From Gnetum montanum (lineage: Eukaryota > Streptophyta > Gnetopsida > Gnetales > Gnetaceae), in NCBI GenBank assembly GCA_015680685.1, contig MNCI01005867.1, positions 906,437-960,237 of the forward strand: DNA of 53,801 nucleotides, given 5' to 3'. The notes under the pieces are model-generated. The model was not told where the DNA came from and ran no database searches. It was given only the letters and a program-made list of their open reading frames with translations. Below are positions 1-10,735 of the stretch, piece by piece. Numbering within the stretch: the stretch's first letter is position 1; each line of letters begins with the position of its first letter. The position numbers and the translations under genes are program-made.

Positions 1-1301
1 CCATGGCCTGGGCAATGATGTAACAATGTGTAGTATCGGGCCATGGCAACATCCAAGGGTTCGTGATGACCTTGCTTCCATCCTTGGATCTACTTACACA
101 AATTGAACACTCTGGAGTATGTTTGATACTTTTTGTTGAATAGTTCTAGCATCGTACTCCACCTCTTGATGGTTTCCAGTTCTAAGAACCGGTCCCTGCT
201 CTCTGCTTCTTTGGTGAGTGTCCTTGGGAAGAGCTTAAGCTTCTGCCACTCACTATCTATATTCTGCAAGGCACAGGCATCGTGGAATTCTTGCAAATGA
301 TTTTGCGGATCAGCATTGTATCCCCCTTCAAATCATGGGATATTGTTCATGTCTAATCATTTGATCTGACTATCCTTCAAATTCCTTATGGGAATCCTAA
401 CTACCTCCGTAATGTCAAGCATACTTTAGGTTGTGAGTAGGGGCTCATCATGATCGTCTCTTTAATGACGCATGTGATGTTTGCGTGATTCCCTACTCTC
501 CCTACATCCTTTCCCTTGTCCTCTCTCTCGACTCTCTCATCGACGTCTCTCATCCTTTTTACTTTTATCCTCCCTTTTATGTTCATGGTAGCTACACCCA
601 GATGTGGAAGGAGAGGGTGAGTGATGTGAAGAAGGGGAAGAAGAAGGGGAACCATCGCCATGACGATGTTTCTTGCCTTCTCTTCGGCTGCTACAGCCCC
701 GATCGTGGTGACGATCAAAGTGCCCGTCCTTAGCATGAGTGGTTGTTCCCTCTATGAATAGTTGGTGTTCACGGGTATCAAAACCAGGGATATGGATCGT
801 TGATCTTATGTTCTGATACCCTTCCTCCTCACCATTGTTAGGAGGGGGAACATCGTTTGCTAAAGAACGCATGACAAGGGCTTCCTCATCTCCTATTTCG
901 CTAAGGACATGTGGGGTCTTTCCCTTCGACAATGTATGTTGGCTCTCCCACCTTGCATCCCTCATACATTGTAAATCTTTGGGATGATAATCCCTCATAT
1001 CAGAATCTATCGCAACGTATTTGGCGTAAAGTTCTGTCATGCCAGTTTGTGCCAAAGCACGGAGAAGCATGTTAGGGACAGCACGATCTGGAGGTAACAC
1101 TATGTTACCAAAAAAATCTCTCCAGCGCAACTATTCATCTTGATGGAGGATAAAGGTAAGATCAGGCACATACTCATCAGGATGAGTATATGTCACCCTA
1201 TATTGTTTAGGACTTGGCTGATTTTGGTTATGTCTTTTATCTTGCCGACTGTCTCTAGTATGGTCCTTAGGTGGTGAGTTGCTCTTATGAGAAGAAGGCA
1301 T
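1..1301 (-). pseudogene. Ty3/gypsy gag, element M, N-terminal and core parts, truncated at the window edge
   Basis: This is the capsid-type polyprotein of a gypsy retrotransposon, read on the minus strand from an ATG at 1301. The start (MPSSHKS) matches the start of element C's gag at 28337 (MSSHRRD). Both continue with an HPDEYV motif, an LHQDE motif and a WRD...IVLPPD block. A TAG at 1131-1133 interrupts M just after LHQDE. At 90-296 the gag core follows (WQKLKLFPRTLTKEAE, then RRWSTMLE-like and KYQTYSRV), colinear with 29290-29480 of C. The frame runs off the left edge, so pol is not seen. A primer-binding site and LTR should lie to the right, but an N at 1386 interrupts that side, so the link to the LTR at 1387-2258 is inferred. 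Confident as gypsy gag of the C family; not functional. Confidence 0.85.
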
Positions 1302-1385
1302 TTTTATCGGTGTGCTAATTTACTATATATAATTTTTCTTTGATTAACCCGAAGGTTCATTAAGGCTCACAACGATGTGAGTGAT

Positions 1386-1386
1386 A
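1386..1386. other. Ambiguous base (N), probable assembly join
   Basis: A single n lies between the gag-side sequence and an LTR body. The expected LTR end and primer site (seen for the related LTR end at 52792-53085) are missing on its left. The simplest reading is a sequence join or collapsed gap rather than a real junction. Confidence 0.6.
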
Positions 1387-2258
1387 TCCCTTATGTTCTA
1401 TTCGGNTTGAGAAAGCTAACTAACTCTAACTAAGGACCTAAGTCTATATTAACTAGCGTCAACATCTGTTCCCACTTACCGTACATACCCTGAACTATGC
1501 AACTATGTCTACCAAATGCTAATCGTTACTGGGATCACCACACGTAACGCACGTGCTTGAAGTGGTCGTACTCAGGCACTTAACTAGCCTAAGTGTGATA
1601 AGCAGCTGATTCCTTGACTATCCGTACACACCCGTAGGTGCTCATAGCCAAGTCGTACTTAGGAGATAAGGGTGAGAGAACCTAACTAGCCTAAGTTCGA
1701 TGAGTCGTCGATTCCTTGACTAGCCGTACACATTGGGACTACCACTGGGATTACCAAGCATAGATCCTAGAATACGCTACTGGGTTACCAAGTAGTCACA
1801 ACGCTCGTAATCAAGTCGTACTCATACCGCATGCGACAAGCAGCCGATTCCTTGACTAGCCGTACACATCCTTAGATGCTCATAATCAAGTCGTACTCAT
1901 ACCACATTCTAGGAAAGTAATAAATAAAATCCTATCCATGCACTGCAAGGTTTATCCAATCAAGTTCGTCTTTAATGTCATACACAACTTGTGTTCAGGT
2001 ACAATGTTGCTCGAATAAAGAGCCGTTCACTCTAGGACTCCTACTGCGGGCACATGGGAAATTAATCTAACTCTGGAATGATCAAACTGCCAGAGCTTTG
2101 CTACTTCTAGCCAGGATGGAAAATGAGGGGAGTGTCACCTCTTATTTATAGATTTGGCGGTGGACCGCGATATCGCGTACGCGATATCGTAGGGGATGAT
2201 GCGATATCGCAGCGGCCACGATACGTGATATCGTGGCTTGTGCATATCACGTCTCATC
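1387..2258 (-). repeat. LTR of the A/M gypsy superfamily (partial, reverse orientation)
   Basis: Read on the minus strand, the LTR begins TGATGAGACG at 2258. It carries a cluster of GATATC-centred palindromes (about 2160-2250), then a TATA box (complement of 2138-2152), and continues into an R/U5 region like that of element A. Within U5 a block ending in TTCCTTGACTA(G/T)CCGTACAC occurs three times (near 1612, 1712 and 1852), an internal triplication not present in A's LTRs. The left end is cut at the N at 1386; its first bases (about 1404-1475) match 53027-53085 of LTR L, which retains the missing end. Right of 2258 the sequence is an older, related LTR, so this LTR is itself nested. Confidence 0.8.
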
Positions 2259-2530
2259 AATAATGCTCAAATAAAGATCCATACACTCAATGACTCCTGC
2301 TACAGGCACTTGGGAAAATATTCTAACTTTTAAATGGAAAAACTACAGGAGTTTTGCTACAATATGACTAACTGATGTCATAAATGCAATTGGTGAGCAT
2401 GTATTTATAGGCAAGAATAGACTCTATGTCAATGAGGCTTAGTCGATGCATGAAACAATGTGTCAATGAGGCCTAGTTAATGGGGCCCAATCGATAAGGC
2501 CTAGTAGATGTGGCCATCTGCAACTCATCA
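2259..2530 (-). repeat. Older related LTR remnant
   Basis: This stretch resembles 2000-2150 of the neighbouring LTR in the same order: a CTC(A/G)AATAAAGA(T/G)CC block, a GACTCCTGCTACAGGCAC-like block, a TTTTGCTAC block and a TATTTATAGGC TATA-like site. It lacks the palindrome array. It looks like the LTR into which the 1387-2258 LTR inserted. Boundaries are approximate. Confidence 0.5.
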
Positions 2531-3191
2531 CATATCCATTAATATTTCTTGGCCATCTTCTAAATTAGGCCTTTGGTTTCAATTATTCGAAAACTTATGT
2601 GCTTTCAGAGTTACGCTTATTAGTAATAGGGGCTAGCAATGTCTACTTTGAAATTTTTCTAACATCCTATTTTTGAACATCATGGTAACTAATAGTAATT
2701 GCTCAAAATAATGTAAACAACTTGATGATTTTAGTTACCTCATAGACTTGGACATTGTATGTTATAATCACCTTGTGCTTAAATGAAAACTAAGGGATCT
2801 AAAAAGGGTTAATTATTAAGGAAAATTTACCAAAACTAATGTTGATCCTTTGGTGACTGCAAGTGATGCTTAAAGAAACACCTAAGGAAGAAGGTCTTTT
2901 TCCAAGCATGAAAATGAAGCCAAGAGGGAGACAACAGAGGATATGTCCATGGACAAATCATAGCACATATAAGATAGTAGCTCACACTTTGCATGCTTAC
3001 TAGATCCATGAGATAATGAGAAGAAATTTTAGTCCATCCTTTAAGAATGTTTTGCATAACTAGAGAAGCATCAACATAATAATCAAGGTTGGAAGTTTGC
3101 CACCACTAGCAGCAACAAAAAGAATCATCTTCAGCAGATTCTTAAAGACCTTTGCAAATTTTGTAGTCTTCAATGTCTGTCAAGTCTTTTG
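2531..3191. other. No gene recognised
   Basis: AT-rich sequence with no convincing coding, RNA or repeat structure. A 73-codon open frame on the minus strand at 2836-3057 has no recognisable motif and is probably chance. Confidence 0.5.
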
Positions 3192-3997
3192 TTGGCATAT
3201 GCCTCAACAAAAATGCCTTGATGCATGCTATCACATTTTTTGGCTATGTTGACACAGCCATGTCGATCCAGATGCGTTAACGTAGATGCCTCGATGCAAA
3301 TGCCTTGATGCATGTAATTATATATTTTTGAATAAAAAGTTAATTTTTGTCAACTTTGATATTGGATATCTTATATCGAAGCCCCAATAGTGGATCCCAA
3401 GATGCGATGTTAGATATCCAATATCGTGAGGTATGTGTCAACCTATAAATATAGCACTTGGACACATGATTTGAATATAGTTTTGTTAATAGAGTAGCTA
3501 AACTCTTATAGTTTTATTCTGTAATCTTAGAGAATAGTCAGTGAGTGCTCATAGAGTGGATCTAAGTCTTATTCAAGTGACAATGTACCTGGACATATTC
3601 CATGAATGGTAATAAGATCGACATTGATTCTTATTCATTGCAGCACTTTGACTTAGATTAAATTTACTTTTAATGTAATTTATATTTCATGTACTTAGTT
3701 AATATCTATGTTTCTATGCATATTAATTAATTAAGCACATAAGTACAACTACTTCGAGCATGCATATGACTCTTGGTAATCCTAGCAACACTTAACATTT
3801 GGTAACCCAATAGAATTATATGTGTTCAAGATGTGCACAAAAAGTGGGATCAGATACTTATGTTAGGGTAGTTAATTGTCAATTAGTAATTAGATTAGTT
3901 AAATTAATTATAAATTGAGTTTCAACCTATTGTTAATCGTAGACAAATAAAATATAAAATAATAAAAATCATATGCCTCAATCTGGACTAAACCATA
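3192..3997 (+). repeat. Old LTR B, left part, interrupted by element A
   Basis: The likely start is TGTTGGCATA at 3192. It has GATATC-type near-palindromes at 3360-3425, a TATA box at 3443-3450 and an R/U5 with a GGTAACCCA block like that of A's LTR. It stops at CCATA (3993-3997), where element A inserted, and resumes at 10570. The two parts joined across A give the same order as the end of A's own LTR (a CTGGACTAAACCATA-like block, then ACAACTAGTCC, then GTATGGTTG, then CACTCATCA). The 5' boundary is uncertain by tens of bases. Confidence 0.7.
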
Positions 3998-4932
3998 TGA
4001 TGAGTCATGAATTTGCTGGTTGTGATATCACTACCGTGATATCACAGCCGTGATATCCCAGTGGTTGTGATATCACAGTCAGGATATCACAGCCATGATA
4101 TCGCATGGGCTGCGATATCGCGTATGTGATATAGCGACAGATGCGATATCATGTACGTGATGTATCGTATGCGATATCGCATCCGTCCTGCCACCAGTTC
4201 TATAAACAAGAGGCAACTCTCCCTCATTTCACAACATAGAATAGGATTAGCGAAGCTTTGACAGTTTGATCCCTCCAGAGATAGATTATTTTCCCATGTC
4301 TACCCGTAGTGTGATGAATGTAATTTTACGACATCCTTTATTCGAGTGTGACGTACTTGGACACGCACATGACCGGAAATAAAGATCGAGATTGCTTCAT
4401 CATTGCAGCATTCACTTTGTACATTTATTTATTTAATTTTTATTTACTTCTTTCCTAATTAGTCTCTCTCACCCTTAAACTCACGTTAGACGCAGAATGA
4501 GTATGACTTGATTATGAGCATTTAAGTGTGATTACTTGGTAACCCAGTGGCGTACCTAGGATCTGCGCTTGGTAATCCTAGTGGTAGTCATGCACAAAGT
4601 CCAAGATGTGTACAGATGATCAAGGAACGGATGCTCATCGCACTTAGGCTAGATTAGATTCTTTTACCCTTTCTCTCCTAGCTTAGCTTAGTTAATATTA
4701 TCTTCCATTGCCTCAGGAGTAGCATTAGATTAGGAAACCCATCATACACCTCACTCTGGACTAAACCATACATGACAAATATAATACTAGTCCAGGTGGG
4801 AAGATAGTGAACTACGACCTAAGGATAACTATCTAGGTTCCACAACTAGTCCGTCTGTGGAGTTCGACCGGATCGCGCGTGAGAATGCTCGTATTCGTAT
4901 GGTTGAGTGTAGGGGTACCTTGCCACTCATCA
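3998..4932 (+). repeat. 5' LTR of element A
   Basis: Starts TGATGAGTCATG and ends CCACTCATCA, so the termini are the inverted repeat TGATGA/TCATCA. U3 holds an array of GATATC palindromes (4024-4185). A TATA box (TATAAAC) lies at 4201-4207, followed by a CTCTCCCTCATTTC block and an AT-rich R/U5. Compared with the 3' LTR, the body is close to identical but the palindrome array differs in unit number and order. Confidence 0.92.
4024..4185 (+). repeat. GATATC palindrome array in U3
   Basis: Roughly a dozen short palindromes of the form TGATATCA and GCGATATCGC, spaced about 10-25 bp, immediately upstream of the TATA box. Similar arrays occur at 9670-9822 and 2160-2250. The position suggests a promoter or upstream regulatory repeat; that role is inference. 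Confidence 0.75.
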
Positions 4933-4933
4933 T

Positions 4934-4951
4934 AGGCACCATTGCCAGGGA
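4934..4951 (+). other. Primer-binding site of element A (tRNA-Asp type)
   Basis: AGGCACCATTGCCAGGGA lies one base after the LTR. The classical plant Athila/Tat site complementary to tRNA-Asp is TGGCGCCGTTGCCGGGGA. Differences are G-to-A or C-to-T changes, including those at the CpGs. Confidence 0.85.
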
Positions 4952-5074
4952 TGGTACTAGTTATCTAGATTAGTTATATCATACAAGGTTGTTGTAAAGG
5001 ACTTAACGATATATCTTTTAGAAAGAAATAATTATTAAAAGTCACATGTAAAATCACACACAAATTTCACAACC

Positions 5075-7048
5075 ATGCCTCTCCTACAAGGTTACAATAA
5101 TGCCACACTTAGTGAGGAAGTTCATTGGAGAACCAACGAATTATCTGACAATGAAGATTGGAGTACGCAATCTGAAGTGGGGGTTTCTTATAAACATAAA
5201 CAAAGGCCACATCATAAGCATAACTTACCTGATGACGATGAACCTCTACTGGCCACAACAAGCCTAATGCAAATACAAGAGGTTGTTCAAATCTTCCATA
5301 GGCATCGTAAAGAGAGCCACCTACCCAAGCTCAATTTAAACAACTTCCCTACTTTTTCATGAGGCTATGATTTGGATCTACATCAACATTTACAAGCCTT
5401 CTACAATGCCTACATATGGAACAACATTGATAATGGTTAGAAAAAACTTAAGCTCTTTCCTATTACACTCGTTGGCCAAGCAAAAGTATGGTATAGATCG
5501 TTAAAGCCAAATTCAATACGACGTTGGTCAAGAATGGTAGAAGTTTTTAATGAACGATATCAAACCTACGCAAGAGTGTCAACCTTGAGGAAACAAATCC
5601 AAGAGTGGAAACAAGCACAGCATGAACCCTTGGACATGGCCTTAGAAAGATATTACGCATTGTTAAACAACTTTCCAGGCCATGGGTTTTCTGAGGAAAG
5701 GCTAATGTACCACATTATTGATGGGCTTTGTAATGAAACAATAGAGACCTTGGGAATGTATGCCCAAGGTCAACTATACAAACTACGAACCAATCAAGTC
5801 CAAGAGCTTGTTAAGAGAGTAACAAAAGAAGAAGGAGATATGGCTAGATGGGAGAGTGTTGAAAAACATCAACAGGACCAAAATATTAACTCAACAAAGG
5901 TCCATGATCATAAAAGGGAGAAATAAACCAATCTCAAGGTGGAAACATCATCTTTGCCAATACAACAAACATTAGAAGTAGCCGAGGCAAAGATCAATAA
6001 GATGTTGGAATGGATGAATCAAAAGTGTAGAGAATATATCAACATCATTGGAGATAGAGTTTTAACAACCCAAGAAGCAAGATGAAATAGTAGACAATTG
6101 AAAAGAAGGGATAAGGAAAATAAGAGCTCAACTACTAATCATACGTACAAATGTAACATATGCCTATACGATCACCCCAAGGTTTAATTCCCAATCTTGT
6201 CACATTTATATGAGCATTGGGGAAACATGTTACATCCAGTGTTCGTATAGAGATACTGTGTTCGATCACAATGGCAATAATCCCAATTGTGGGGGAGACC
6301 ACCCTTAGACTGGAGACACCCTTCATATAATCCGAATCCAAATGCTTATCATGTTCAACATCCTGTTATTCTAGCTGGGCCAATGCGCTTTATCTCACCA
6401 CAGTACCATTCTCCTCAATACTATCAACCCATTCCTCCAACACAACCACCACCTTGTGCACCTTATACTCCTCCTAACTTTCAACATTCTCATCCTTTCC
6501 CTTCTTCCACAGTGCCACCAACTATTCCTAAGGTGTCTACACCACCGCAACAACCCACAAATGTTACTTGTGCTACTTCTACCAACAGTAGTAAAAAGCC
6601 TCCTCAACATCCAAAGCATCCCTTCTTTAAACATGGCCTTAAGAAGGGACAACACAATTTCGAGGCCACTACATCTTTCGACTTAGCACAAGTCCCACAC
6701 TGTGGTGCACCCTTACCTTTGAACCCAATGCCTCATGTAACTTCATCAAGGCCACCAACTCACACTCCAACAATCATCCGCCCTAATGAACACAGACATG
6801 GAGAGCAACAACCCAATCCTTGCATACCATCTAATGGTCTTAAACATCATAGTGGGTCAACTCGTTATCTGGGAACTACATCGTATCAAGTGCCCCACTA
6901 TGCTTACTACAATCAAGTGTGTGAACCCCAATGGGGTAAGTATGGACCAGTTCCAATATTTCCAACATGCAAGGATCCTCAACTTCCAATTATTAATCCT
7001 TGCCACCCTCAACTGATTAGTTATGGGGGATATCCCCCATTCCAATAA
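5075..7048 (+). pseudogene. Gag of element A, decayed
   Basis: Capsid-type protein. From 5075 the frame reads an acidic N-terminal part, then the gag core. The core shows KLKLFP, W(Y)RSLKPNSIRRWSRM, FNERYQTYARV, and PLDMALERYYALLNNFPGHG followed by HIIDGLCNETIETLGMYAQG; each block aligns with element C's gag. Stops interrupt at about 5360, 5440, 5925, 6085 and 6184. A CxxC-Y-D-H-P motif (6152-6181) corresponds to CGICQYEHPK in C and probably is the nucleic-acid-binding knuckle, with shorter spacing than a standard CCHC knuckle. The C-terminal 253 residues are Pro/His/Gln-rich, as in C. No protease follows: the frame ends at a PPT-like block (7018-7030). The C-terminal segment is unusually open, possibly because few CAG or TGG codons were exposed. 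Confidence 0.85.
7018..7030 (+). other. PPT-like block 1 of element A
   Basis: TAGTTATGGGGGA at the end of gag resembles the true polypurine tract TAGTCGTGGGGGTA at 9635-9648. It is followed by a short palindrome (GGGGGATATCCCCC). Confidence 0.5.
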
Positions 7049-7054
7049 CAAGCA

Positions 7055-7160
7055 GGATTAATAACTTTTTATTTTTCTTTAATTTTTCAATTTTTGTTTT
7101 CTAGTTTTTCATTTTTCAATTTCTTGTTTTATCTTCTTATCTTTTTACATTTTTGTAAGT
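7055..7160 (+). repeat. T-rich tract after gag
   Basis: About 100 bp of repeated TTTTTC/TTTTTG runs, in the same relative position as the tract at 34540-34720 of element C. In C it follows integrase; here it follows gag directly, which locates the missing pol. Confidence 0.7.
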
Positions 7161-8840
7161 AATCTCTTCTACGAATAAAACACTCATGTGGATCGTTGGT
7201 TGAGGTGTTCTATGTTATTAAGTCATGAGTGATCAATTATTTGGAACCGTGAGCCCATTGCACCCCCTCATCCACTCTACAAATAAGAGGTTCTATTCAA
7301 GGGTACAGTGATATTCTTGACAATCTTAAAAAGTTAAAATTAATTTTGTGTTCATTGTACCCAGAATGAAGAAGGATGGACCAAGAGGGAATGATTAGGG
7401 TGTGACATCAAGGGGATTTGCGGATTCTCTTTGGTGACATCTATGGGAGTTATCATGTAATGTGGTTGTACTAAGATCCTTGTAAATCTAACGAAAAATG
7501 GGAGTAAGAGTAATCAAAAGGCACTCAAAAATTAATGCTGTGCTAGGGGGTCCCACTGGAAAGACATGCACCATGCCTGAAGGTTGGTGGCTTCTCTGGA
7601 TTCAGTATTCAAAAAGAAAGAAGAAGAAAAACAAAGTGCGATAACATAAAAATCACTCCTTCCTTGAATAAAATGCCAAGTGATCATACACCTTGTTGTT
7701 ATGGTACTCTCATAGTTGTTCATCATGGGATGAAACAATGAGATGTCACTAATTAGAGGAATGGACTTGGTCCTGATCTTGGAACGATGGGTTAATGACA
7801 CTTTAATCATGCTTTACATGTAGGATTCACTGTGCTCTGGGTCAATTACCTCATGTCCCAATCTCTATGATACCTTTCTATCGTTCGTCTCATCTCACTA
7901 TTCATGTAATTGTAGCTCGTATCCCATGTAGCATAGAATTTTCATCTCATTTCGGTGATATTTACATGTGTGTGTTTTTTGGAGTTAGTGTGGATTACAT
8001 TTAACCCTTCTAGTGCCCATGGACACTTTAAGTGTGGTTACACAAGGGCATTATAGGTTGGAACCTGCTTTGGGGAGGATCCACTTGTGTAATTTCTTGT
8101 AATCTTCACTTATGATATAGCTCATATACACCATTTCTCATCCTCAGCTTATTTTTCCTAACATTCTTTTTCTACTATTACCCTCTGAATTTCAATGTTC
8201 CCATCACATAACCTTTTTCTTACCACCTAAGGTTTTATCGATCAATTAGACTCACTCATCATTATTCGTGCCTTCAAAACCATCTAATTACCAGAGAACC
8301 CCTTCCTAATAGTGCAATGTCCTTAGTTTACATCATTTAATTTCAAGGAAATATTAAAAATTTGGTACATTCTCTAAGTGCCCTAACTTCAATGAAAATC
8401 TATATACGTGATCCCCCTGTGCTAATCAACATCATTTGCAATTGTTCACACAGGGGAAGTTTTTCAATTCCTCTTTACGACTCACGATTGCGTGTCCCTT
8501 GCTTTTATACCTATATCTCGCTCGCTAGTACTCCAATTTTCATTCCGTCTGAACTTACTTGACCCCAGAGTGTTCAACTTAGTCATGGGGGAGGGGCACA
8601 TGCTGAATAGCACATAAATTTTTTGAAATTCCTCATCACCCAAAGGAAATTATTAAGGGTAATTAGTTATAAAATAAAGAATAACATGTGTCAAAAATAA
8701 TTTCATCCCCTTAGCTATATCAGAAAATTAAAATTGGAAACCACCTAAGTCACAAGACTCATTATTACAATCTTTCAGGCAAGATCACATGAAGATTTAA
8801 AAAATTAATTAATTAAGGCAAGCAGTAAGGTATAACCTAA
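7161..8840 (+). other. Non-coding spacer of element A
   Basis: No coding frame is recognised. Parts align with C's 34720-36490, for example CCTGCTTTGGGGAGGATCCA near 8067 against CCTGCTATGGGGAGGATCCA near 35790. A TATA-like stretch lies near 8500-8515 and a second PPT-like block (TTAGTCATGGGGGAGGGG) at 8579-8596. Confidence 0.65.
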
Positions 8841-8857
8841 CTTTGGTAACAGCCTTA

Positions 8858-8884
8858 CTAACGATTGGTCCCATGTGATTGCAG
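8858..8884 (+). promoter_or_regulatory. Branch point and splice acceptor before the 3' ORF of element A
   Basis: A CTAAC branch-point match (8858-8862) lies about 22 nt before TTGCAG (8879-8884), and the next bases are the ATG of the 3' ORF. The same arrangement occurs at 36490-36516 in element C although the intervening bases differ, so the signal itself has been conserved. Confidence 0.7.
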
Positions 8885-9566
8885 ATGGCCCCGAAATGCG
8901 GACAACAGGAAGGTCCTACTCAAGGTACGATCAAACAAACTAAGAGAGGTGAAGGACAAGTTCCTGCTGAACCACATGTAGAGCAGGAGGAACAATCATT
9001 TAGTATCCACCAAGAAGACCCTGATACTGTACAATCAAGGCCTACCCTCTCTATAAGTCGTGCCTGGTACTTAGGGGAAATGTACCAATTTTGGCACAAC
9101 AAAGAAGAAGGCACCATAGTTAACATTTGTGGTGTGACTATTGATTCCTCTATTCAAGCCATTTCGAAAGTATTAAACCTTCCAACTATAGGGCCAAAGG
9201 TTGCTCAGAACTAGCTGGACACTTTCAGAACCAAGTAACTTAATAAACTATTGACAAAGAATAAAAGGGTGGTGAAAGAAAAAGAGAAGGCTAACTAGGA
9301 TGCCTCTATGGAACAAGTGCAAACTTACGCACATGCTAAGGCACTCAAGGCCTTACAAGAGGAGAAATTCTAGGCCATACTTCAACGCCATCAAATCCCA
9401 AGACCTGGAGCACAAGAAAAGGGAAAGACACCTATGGAGGAGCCACCACCACCAAGAACTACATGAGTTCCACCAATTTTGTAATCATATGATTTTCCTT
9501 TGTGTTGTGTCTCAATTTTTTTCTGACTCCACACTACAGCATGATTCCATTCTAGTCAGTCAGTAA
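8885..9566 (+). pseudogene. 3' ORF of element A, shortened and decayed
   Basis: Begins MAPKCGQQ, matching MAPKLRHP of element C. It keeps a WYLGEMYQFW motif (C has WYLGETYLLW) followed by a hydrophobic stretch ending in LNLPTIG (C has LGLPEIG). A TAG at about 9212 ends the frame. Downstream pieces to 9566 are too altered to align with confidence, and the long coiled-coil half seen in C is missing. At about 230 codons it is far shorter than C's 867. Function unknown; see the C entry at 36517. Confidence 0.7.
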
Positions 9567-9634
9567 TCCCATACCTATCCACTGTGTAATCAATGGAGCT
9601 TGTTCTCTCTGTAACTCAAGTATGAGTTTTCATT

Positions 9635-9648
9635 TAGTCGTGGGGGTA
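9635..9648 (+). other. Polypurine tract of element A
   Basis: TAGTCGTGGGGGTA directly abuts the TG of the 3' LTR, the position of the plus-strand primer. Confidence 0.85.
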
Positions 9649-10569
9649 TGATGAGTCATGAATTTGCTGGCTCTGATATCACAGTTAGGATATCATAGTC
9701 GTGATATAGCATGGGCTGCGATATCGCGTACACGATATAGCGACAGATGCGATATCGCGTACGCAATATAGCGACGAACGCGATATCATGTACGCGATGT
9801 ATCATACACGATATCGCATCATTCCCGCCACCAGTTCTATAAACAAGAGGCAACTCTCCCTCATTTCACAACATAGAATAGGATTAGTGAAGCTCTGGTA
9901 GTTTGATCCCTCTAGAGATAGATTATTTTCCCATGTCTACCCGTAGTGTGGTGAATGTAATTTTATGACATCCTTTATTCGAGTGTGACATACTTGGACA
10001 CACACATGATCGGAAATAAAGATCGAGATTGCTTCATCATTGCAGCACTCACTTTGTTCATTTATTTATTTAATTGTTATTTACTGCTTTCCTAATTAGT
10101 CTCTCTCATCCTTAAACTCACGTTAGACGCGGAATGAGTATGACTTGATTACGAGCATTTAAGTGTGATTACTTGGTAACCTAGTGGCGTACCTAGGATC
10201 TGTGCTTGGTAATCCCAATGGTAGTCATGCACGAAGTCCAAGATGTGTACAAATGATCAAGGAACAGATGCTCATCGCAATTAGGCTAGATTAGATTCTT
10301 TTACCCTTTCTCTCCTAGCTTAGCTTAGTTAATATTATCTTCCATTGCCTCAGGAGTAGCATTAGATTAGGAAACCCATCATACACCTCACTCTGGACTA
10401 AATCATACGTGAAAAATATAATACTAGTCTAGGAGGGAAGATAGCGAATTGCAACCTAAGGATAACTATCTAGGTGCTACAACTAGTCCGTCTGCGGAGT
10501 TCGACCGGATCACGCGTGAGAACGCTCGTATTCATATGGTTGAGTGTAGGGGTACCTCGCCACTCATCA
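9649..10569 (+). repeat. 3' LTR of element A
   Basis: Direct copy of 3998-4932 with the same termini and TATA box (9838-9844). The palindrome array (9670-9822) has lost some TGATATCA units and gained GCGATATCGC/GCGTACGC units relative to the 5' LTR. A 5-bp duplication of the target (CCATA) follows. Confidence 0.92.
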
Positions 10570-10735
10570 CCATATGTGACAAAGCTACCACTAATCCAAG
10601 TGGGAAGACAGCGAACCACAATTAAGGCGTAACAATCTAGATGCACAACTAGTCCCATCCATAGAATTTGACCAAATCATGCATGAATGCTTGTGATTCG
10701 TATGGTTGGACATAGAGGTACCTCTCCACTCATCA
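10570..10735 (+). repeat. Old LTR B, right part
   Basis: Resumes the LTR broken at 3997 and ends CCACTCATCA at 10735, the same end as A's LTR. The following ATTACCATTTTAGAAA is only a weak match to a primer site. Confidence 0.7.

Larger units (their letters stand above)
3998..10569 (+). mobile_element. Element A: complete non-autonomous gypsy retrotransposon (gag plus 3' ORF, no pol)
   Basis: Two direct LTRs (3998-4932 and 9649-10569) flank 4.7 kb. The target duplication CCATA is perfect at 3993-3997 and 10570-10574, so the element is a single clean insertion. A tRNA-Asp-like primer site follows the 5' LTR and a polypurine tract precedes the 3' LTR. The interior has a decayed gag (5075-7048), a T-rich tract, a 1.7-kb spacer alignable with element C's spacer, a splice acceptor and a short 3' ORF. 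No protease, reverse transcriptase, RNase H or integrase motif is present. It probably depended on proteins of a C-like partner. Confidence 0.9.

Noticed and set aside
2836-3057. 73-codon open frame on the minus strand
   Set aside because: No motif, no repeat partner in the window, ordinary length for chance in AT-rich DNA.
6395-7051. Minus-strand and alternative-frame open reading frames over the gag tail
   Set aside because: They mirror the low-complexity Pro/His-rich gag segment; only the 6287-7048 frame aligns with element C.
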